Positions 6,700-9,906 of a stretch of 9,906 nucleotides of DNA are shown here, in pieces (position 1 is the first letter of the stretch; each line of letters begins with the position of its first letter). The DNA is from Pseudomonas sp. (GTDB lineage Bacteria; Pseudomonadota; Gammaproteobacteria; Pseudomonadales; Pseudomonadaceae): NCBI GenBank assembly GCA_003488145.1, contig DNMQ01000144.1:1-9906 (forward strand). Reading direction: 5' to 3'. The position numbers and the translations under genes are program-made. The notes under the pieces are model-generated. The model was not told the DNA's origin. It saw nothing but the letters and a program-made list of their open reading frames with translations, and ran no database searches.

Positions 6700-6727
6700 A
6701 AGTCGTCCTTACTTCCGCTTATGAGCA

Positions 6728-6743
6728 CCACCGTTTCCGGTGG
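6728..6743 (-). promoter_or_regulatory. Leader hairpin before the HPF-like gene
   Basis: On the minus strand CCACCG-GAAA-CGGTGG forms a 6-bp stem capped by a GAAA tetraloop. It lies about 28 bases upstream of the HPF-like ATG and about 17 bases before its ribosome binding site. GGTG/CACC elements repeat just outside it (6747-6765), so alternative pairing is possible. It could be an mRNA-stabilising or regulatory leader; function is inferred from position only. Confidence 0.35.
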
Positions 6744-6959
6744 CTTGGTGATAGCTATGCCACCGTTTCACTTATTAAGCAACGGGCAAAATGCCGCCGA
6801 CGCAGTCCTTCCCGTCAGCACTTTTCGCTTTGCTATCCGAAACTTAGCCGGTTCGCCGGCGTTCCTGCCGCAAACGGTACAGATTCGTGCGCTGGCAATT
6901 GCGAAGCGAATTGTGTGTGCAGGAACGAAGAACCGCACGCTCACTCGGCGCGCTCAAGG

Positions 6960-6990
6960 CATGCGTCGGACGATGGACATCCGACGCATG
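6960..6990. terminator. 11-bp inverted repeat downstream of the unknown 86-aa gene
   Basis: CATGCGTCGGA (6960-6970) and TCCGACGCATG (6980-6990) pair perfectly across a 9-base loop, starting 20 bases beyond the stop of the minus-strand gene at 7011. Position suggests a transcription terminator or 3' stabilising structure. There is no T tract after it on the minus strand (the TTTT lies before it), so an operator or a different structural role is not excluded. Confidence 0.45.
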
Positions 6991-7010
6991 AAAAGACGCT
7001 TCGGGCAGTG

Positions 7011-7271
7011 CTAGGCGGCCTTCTGGAACAGCTCGCGGCCGTGATCGAGATGCTGATCGACCAGCCACTTGCCATGTGCGATGGACAGTCGCTGGGCCTT
7101 TTCCAGCTCGTCCATGAACGCATGCTCGAGCGGTAGCGGCATACGGCGAGTCACGTGCCCGGCGGGATCGGTAATCCGGCAACCGCCAGCCCAGGGTGTC
7201 GGAGTACCGGGATATTCCATCACCTCGGCGGTGATGAGGTGGTCGCGGTGGGTGCATTGCATCATGGTCAT
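7011..7271 (-). CDS. Conserved-looking small protein of unknown function
   Basis: I do not recognise a named family for this 86-residue soluble protein. It has no signal peptide or membrane helix. The N-terminal half carries two cysteines (Cys6 in MQCTHRDHL and Cys31 in GGCRITDP), five histidines are spread over its length, and a Pro/Gly-rich loop (EYPGTPTPWAGG) is present. The second half is helical (LPLEHAFMDELEKAQRLSIAHGKWLVDQHLDHGRELFQKAA). It is judged a real gene because of a GAGG ribosome binding site 8 bases before the ATG at 7271, a hairpin terminator candidate after the stop, and codon use like its neighbours. Further ATGs at codons 3, 4 and 6 (ATGACCATGATG...) leave the exact start uncertain. 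It lies downstream of the IMPase-family gene on the same strand, but a terminator separates them. Confidence 0.7.
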   Translation of the reverse strand: MTMMQCTHRDHLITAEVMEYPGTPTPWAGGCRITDPAGHVTRRMPLPLEHAFMDELEKAQRLSIAHGKWLVDQHLDHGRELFQKAA

Positions 7272-7362
7272 GATCGTTACCTCGCTTCTATGCGGGCAGC
7301 CATCAGATCACGCAGGTTGGCTCAGGCTGATGGGCCGCCGATTGTTCCCCCCCTGATGAACA

Positions 7363-7380
7363 GGGCCGTTTCGCCGGCCC
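7363..7380 (-). terminator. Terminator of the inositol-monophosphatase-family gene
   Basis: Read on the minus strand, GGGCCG-GCGAAA-CGGCCC forms a 6-bp GC stem with a GCGAAA loop, followed by the T-containing TGTTCAT. It starts 79 bases past the stop of the gene at 7460, and its GC stem with a CGAAA loop is of a kind common in Pseudomonas terminators. It would separate that gene from the downstream 86-residue protein. Confidence 0.6.
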
Positions 7381-7459
7381 CAGCGCGTCAGAACGGTATA
7401 GCACAGGCTGCCCGACTCGGGCCTGGCAGTGCACGGTCGACTGACGAACGCGCAACGCC

Positions 7460-8278
7460 TCAGCCATCCAGCGAAGGGCCGATCAGCTCGGCCAGCTGTC
7501 GATACACGCCGGGCGCCGCCACCAGATAGGGGTTACCCCTGAGCAGCCCATCGTTGCGGAAGAAATCGTTGCGCAGCCCGCCCGCCTCGGCCACCAGCAC
7601 CAGCCCGGCCAGGCAATCCCAGCTCTTGAGTTCGGTCTCGTAATAACCGATCAGTCGCCCTGCGGCGACGTAAGCCGTCATCAGCGCGCCGGAGCCATTG
7701 CGGATGAACATGCCGCCTTCGGCCAGCAGCTTTTCCAGAAACGGAATGAAATGCTCCTTGCCGCGCGGGTGAAAGGTGCCCGCGCCGGTCAGGCCATCAC
7801 GCACATGGCTGGCGGCGCTGGCCGTGATAGGCGTCTCGTTGACATAGGCGCCGCGGCCGAGACAGCCATGGAAGAGTTCGTCATGGTTGGGGTCGGCGAT
7901 CGCGCCGATGTGGGGTTCCCCGTCGATCAGCAGCCCGATGGAAACACACCAGTTGTGCAGACCGTTGACGAAACAGGCGGTGCCGTCGATGGGATCGATC
8001 ACCCACACACAGCGGGCCATGAGGTCGGCCGAGCCGCTTTCCTCGCCGAGAAAGCCGTCTTGCGGGAAGCGCTCGGCCAGGCGTGCGCGAATGAAGTCTT
8101 CGATGTTTTTGTCGGCGATGCTGACCACATCCTGCCGGTCGTTGCCCTTGTGCTCGACATCCAGCGTCTCGCGTTGCCGATAGAAATCCATGCCCAGCTG
8201 CGCGGCTTCCAGTGCGAGGCTCCTGGCGCAGGCGTAGCGGGCATCGATATCGAGGTCTTGCTGGGTCGACTCGCTCAT
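7460..8278 (-). CDS. Inositol monophosphatase-family phosphatase
   Basis: This 272-residue Mg2+-dependent, lithium-sensitive-type phosphatase is expected in the cytoplasm, hydrolysing a small phosphate monoester. Family motifs are intact: GEES at 78-81 (metal ligand Glu79), DPIDGT at 95-100 (Asp95 and Asp98) with WVI before it, and WDCLAGLVLVAEAGG at 220-234 (Asp221). The substrate cannot be fixed from sequence. The family includes myo-inositol-1-phosphatase, histidinol phosphatase, CysQ-type 3'(2'),5'-bisphosphate nucleotidase and the ribosome/RNA-associated SuhB; no sulfur or histidine gene is nearby to decide. The start at 8278 is preferred because CAGGAA lies six bases before its ATG. An upstream in-frame ATG at 8305 would add nine residues through that site. 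The MITE-like inverted repeat begins about 30 bases upstream and probably abuts the promoter. Confidence 0.9.
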   Translation of the reverse strand: MSESTQQDLDIDARYACARSLALEAAQLGMDFYRQRETLDVEHKGNDRQDVVSIADKNIEDFIRARLAERFPQDGFLGEESGSADLMARCVWVIDPIDGTACFVNGLHNWCVSIGLLIDGEPHIGAIADPNHDELFHGCLGRGAYVNETPITASAASHVRDGLTGAGTFHPRGKEHFIPFLEKLLAEGGMFIRNGSGALMTAYVAAGRLIGYYETELKSWDCLAGLVLVAEAGGLRNDFFRNDGLLRGNPYLVAAPGVYRQLAELIGPSLDG

Positions 8279-8308
8279 GATCGGTTCCTGAAACAAAAGC
8301 GGCATTCT

Positions 8309-8469
8309 AGTGGACTGTTTGGTGAGTTGGTTGAGGCACGTTCGGATGATCAGGGCTCCGAGACAAGGCGCTGCGACGAGTCATAGCGGAGCTATGGCAA
8401 GGAGCAGCAACGCGGTATCGGGGCCATGGGCGCCGAAATTGACCAACTGAACCTGCCAAACAGGCCACT
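8309..8469. repeat. MITE-like 161-bp imperfect palindrome with terminal inverted repeats
   Basis: The left end (AGTGGACTGTTTGG, 8309-8322) and the complement of the right end (AGTGGCCTGTTTGG) match at 13 of 14 bases, followed by a second shared block AGTTGGT (8326-8331 side). Complementarity then resumes inward through TTCGG, GGCTCCGA/GGCCCCGA-like and GCGCTGC/GCGTTGC-like blocks. It ends at the central stem CATAGC-GGA-GCTATG (8382-8396). The whole segment could thus fold as one long, bulged hairpin. It encodes nothing recognisable and no transposase is near. Such size and symmetry suit a non-autonomous miniature element or large structured intergenic repeat. No clear target-site duplication was found. 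Copy number elsewhere in the genome would decide. Confidence 0.65.
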
Positions 8470-8673
8470 CGACATGCGCCTGTTGCACGAGCGATGCCGG
8501 GAATCGACTGGGCAAGACGATGAATGACTTCGGTCCATCCAGGGCGCCCCAAAGCCCAATTTCCCCACGCCACTCGCCGGAACACCCCGTTCAATACGGA
8601 CGCGACGAATCGATACACGTGCGGTCCTAACCTGCGAGCCACGGCTCATCATTCACGCAGACAGGAGATTCCC
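8470..8673. other. Non-coding leader region of DUF3597 copy 2
   Basis: About 200 bases between the palindromic element and the DUF3597 start. Open frames here extend from the flanks but have no ribosome binding site or recognisable product; the only ATG-initiated one directly after the element encodes 17 residues (8474 onward). No good sigma-70 or AlgU-type promoter could be assigned, although the gene's promoter should lie here. Confidence 0.4.
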
Positions 8674-9069
8674 ATGGGCTTGTTCAACTCGATACTGGAA
8701 AAGATCGGCCTCGGCCAGGCACATGCCGCACCCGACAGCACAGCGCCCACCACACCACCTGAGGCCTCCACAGGCGGTGCCGGCGCACCCACGGGCCCTG
8801 CAGTGGACCAAGTGGACGTCGCGGCCAAGCTCGACGGCATGGCGCAGAATCACCCGGAGAAACTCAACTGGCGCACGTCCATCGTCGACCTGCTGAAGTT
8901 GCTCGGTCTGGACAGCAGCCTCACCGCGCGCAAGGAACTGGCTACCGAGCTGGGTTGCCCGGCTGACAAGATGGGGGATTCGGCGCAGATGAACATGTGG
9001 TTGCACAAGGCGGTGCTGAACAAACTGGCCGAGAATGGCGGCAACGTACCAGCCGATCTGCTGGACTGA
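8674..9069 (+). CDS. DUF3597-domain protein, copy 2
   Basis: This 131-residue protein of unknown function is a paralogue of the protein at 5784-6245. It begins with an amphipathic MGLFNSILEKIGLG segment, then an Ala/Pro/Thr/Gly-rich linker (about 15-46) unlike that of copy 1 and some 22 residues shorter. The DUF3597 domain spans 47-131, with LNWRTSIVDLLKLLGLDSSL, ARKELATELGC, DSAQMNMWLHKAVL and KLAENGGNVPADLLD. No secretion or membrane signal is seen. The ATG at 8674 has a CAGGAGA ribosome binding site (8662-8668); a longer in-frame start at 8524 would prepend a sequence with no homology to the family. It stands alone between the palindromic element and a terminator-like hairpin. Confidence 0.9.
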   Translation: MGLFNSILEKIGLGQAHAAPDSTAPTTPPEASTGGAGAPTGPAVDQVDVAAKLDGMAQNHPEKLNWRTSIVDLLKLLGLDSSLTARKELATELGCPADKMGDSAQMNMWLHKAVLNKLAENGGNVPADLLD

Positions 9070-9089
9070 TCTGCCTCGAGGGGCGACAG

Positions 9090-9117
9090 GCGAGCTGCAG
9101 CGATTGCGGCAGCTCGC
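9090..9117. terminator. Hairpin between DUF3597 copy 2 and the DUF2789 gene
   Basis: GCGAGCTGC (9090-9098) and GCAGCTCGC (9109-9117) form a perfect 9-bp stem with a 10-base loop that can pair further through CG/CG. It starts 20 bases after the DUF3597 stop and ends 8 bases before the convergent DUF2789 gene. No T tract follows, but its place between converging genes fits a shared terminator. Confidence 0.6.
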
Positions 9118-9125
9118 GCTGGTGA

Positions 9126-9362
9126 TCAATGCTCGTGCATGCGCACGTTCAGCTCGTCGACAATCGGCGCCCACTCCGCATCCTCGACCCACTCATCGCG
9201 CAGCAGCGCGCGCTGCGACTCGTTCCAGACCGGCGCATCGGCCAGCCGAACGTCTTCCGGCAGGTGCCCATGCTTGCCGATGAATGCATCGATACTCGCC
9301 GGGTCTGACGCCAGACCCAGCTGCTCGAACAGAGTACCGAGGTCTTTGTTGGGTAGTTCCAT
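9126..9362 (-). CDS. DUF2789 family protein
   Basis: This 78-residue protein matches the DUF2789 family, small acidic proteins of unknown function found mainly in gammaproteobacteria. Typical features are LGTLFEQLGLASDPASIDAFIGKHG at about 8-32, LPEDVRLADAPVWNESQRALLRDEW at 34-58 and VEDAEWAPIVDELNVRM at 59-75. It is all-helical in appearance, cytoplasmic, with no signal or membrane segment. A strong AAGGAGAA ribosome binding site lies 4 bases before the ATG, so the start is secure. It is divergent from the reductase gene at 9476 across a 113-base gap and convergent with DUF3597 copy 2. A function cannot be offered. Confidence 0.88.
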   Translation of the reverse strand: MELPNKDLGTLFEQLGLASDPASIDAFIGKHGHLPEDVRLADAPVWNESQRALLRDEWVEDAEWAPIVDELNVRMHEH

Positions 9363-9475
9363 GATGTTCTCCTTAGGCTCGTCAACAGGCTGAAAGGCGC
9401 GTCGCGCGTTCCGCTACTTGCCTATTCAGAGACTCTGCGGCTGACTACAGTTCCGCCTGGACCGATGAGGACTGC

Positions 9476-9906
9476 ATGGACATCCTGCTCTGCGGCAGCT
9501 TCGACGATAACGAGCGCGACGCCTGGCTCGCAGAGCTGCAGCGCGCCTTGCCGCAAGCCCGCTGGCACCTGTCCGCGACGGCGGAGAACGCCGGGCTGAT
9601 CACCGCGGCGGTGGTCGCGAACCCACCCGAGGGATTGCTGCAAGGCTTGCCCAACCTGCGGCTGATCCAGTCGCTCTGGGCCGGCGTGGACCGCCTGCTC
9701 AGCGACCCGAGCCTGCCGGACGTGCCGGTGGCGCGCATGGTCGACCCGACCATGAGCGCGGCCATGGCCGAAACCGCGTTATGGGCCACGCTCTCGCTGC
9801 ATCGGGGCTTCTACCTCTACGCCAGGCAACAGCTTGCCCGCGACTGGCGGCAACTGCCGCAACGGCGGGCCGATGAAATCCAGGTGACGCTGCTGGGCAT
9901 GGGCCA
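9476..9906 (+). CDS. ghrA: Glyoxylate/hydroxypyruvate reductase A (GhrA-type), 3' end outside window
   Basis: This is the N-terminal 143 residues of a D-2-hydroxyacid dehydrogenase of the GhrA type, cytoplasmic NAD(P)H enzymes that reduce glyoxylate and hydroxypyruvate to glycolate and glycerate. It opens MDILLCGSFDDNERDAWLAELQRALP. The family segments LPNLRLIQSLWAGVDRLLSDPSLPDVPVARMVDP (about 59-92) and MSAAMAETALWATLSLHRGFYLYARQQLARDWRQLPQRRA (about 94-133) follow. The sequence breaks off at VTLLGMG, the start of the Rossmann GxGxxG nucleotide-binding loop, so that loop and the catalytic Arg/Glu/His are outside. The full protein should be about 310 residues. The ATG at 9476 is supported by GAGG at 9467-9470. 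The downstream gene order is unknown, and an assignment to another 2-hydroxyacid dehydrogenase is possible. Confidence 0.85.
   Translation, partial: MDILLCGSFDDNERDAWLAELQRALPQARWHLSATAENAGLITAAVVANPPEGLLQGLPNLRLIQSLWAGVDRLLSDPSLPDVPVARMVDPTMSAAMAETALWATLSLHRGFYLYARQQLARDWRQLPQRRADEIQVTLLGMG

Larger units (their letters stand above)
6700..7010. other. Gap upstream of the HPF-like gene, no gene seen
   Basis: This 311-base spacer lies between two minus-strand genes and shows no credible coding frame. It holds three hairpins: the leader stem at 6728-6743, a small GCCGG-TTCG-CCGGC stem-loop at 6847-6860, and the longer inverted repeat at 6960-6990. The section around 6770-6780 reads GCTTAATAAGT on the minus strand and could supply a -10 element, but no matching -35 is evident. 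The promoter of the HPF-like gene and the end of the upstream transcript should both lie here. Confidence 0.4.

Noticed and set aside
6755..6800. Sigma-54 promoter for the HPF-like gene (GGCA...TTGC on the minus strand)
   Set aside because: The GG and GC elements are not at the required 10-base spacing.
6844..7257. 137-codon minus-strand frame overlapping the 86-residue gene
   Set aside because: Arg/Pro-rich out-of-frame reading, no suitable ribosome binding site; the other frame has a proper GAGG-ATG start.
8307..8652. Overlapping minus-strand frames through the palindromic element
   Set aside because: No ribosome binding sites, no domain, and they run through a hairpin-forming repeat; treated as non-coding.
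8653..9192. 179-codon minus-strand frame opposite DUF3597 copy 2
   Set aside because: Antisense shadow of a well-supported domain protein.

Overview
The window looks like chromosomal DNA of a Pseudomonas. The glpR-glpD pair, the PilJ-type chemoreceptor, the HPF/RaiA-like protein, DUF3597, DUF2789 and the GhrA-type reductase all read as typical Pseudomonas proteins, and codon use is GC-rich throughout. The precise species is not determinable; the P. mendocina/oleovorans/stutzeri side of the genus is only an impression. I see no phage, IS transposase, CRISPR, tRNA or rRNA. This is mostly a core-genome region with one candidate non-autonomous repeat element.

Layout. At the left edge is the 3' part of glpR (glycerol-3-phosphate repressor), then an AT-rich regulatory gap with a good palindromic GlpR-operator candidate, then glpD (aerobic glycerol-3-phosphate dehydrogenase). 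Converging on glpD with a 9-base gap is a two-gene minus-strand operon: a small coiled-coil protein overlapping by 4 bases a ZapA-family protein. That ZapA looks divergent from the usual Pseudomonas ZapA and is not in the usual 6S RNA context. Divergent from this pair is a stand-alone parvulin (ppiC). It converges on a minus-strand methyl-accepting chemotaxis protein whose periplasmic domain carries the NarX/PilJ-type nitrate-sensing motif.

From 5.3 to 9.4 kb lies a run of small soluble proteins: a SpoIIAA/STAS-like protein, a first DUF3597 protein, an HPF/RaiA-type ribosome-associated protein, an 86-residue protein of unknown function, an inositol-monophosphatase-family enzyme, a second DUF3597 protein and a DUF2789 protein. 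Hairpins lie in several of the gaps, so most of these genes are probably separate transcription units. The window ends inside a GhrA-type hydroxypyruvate/glyoxylate reductase.

Functionally, glpR/glpD form a glycerol catabolic switch. The small genes look like a loose collection of stress- or stationary-phase-type functions rather than one pathway. The most interesting non-coding object is a ~161-bp segment at 8309-8469. It is an imperfect inverted repeat over nearly its whole length, bounded by ~14-bp inverted ends (AGTGG...CCACT), and behaves like a MITE or large structured intergenic repeat. The other points worth checking are the divergent ZapA/coiled-coil pair and the DUF3597 duplication.
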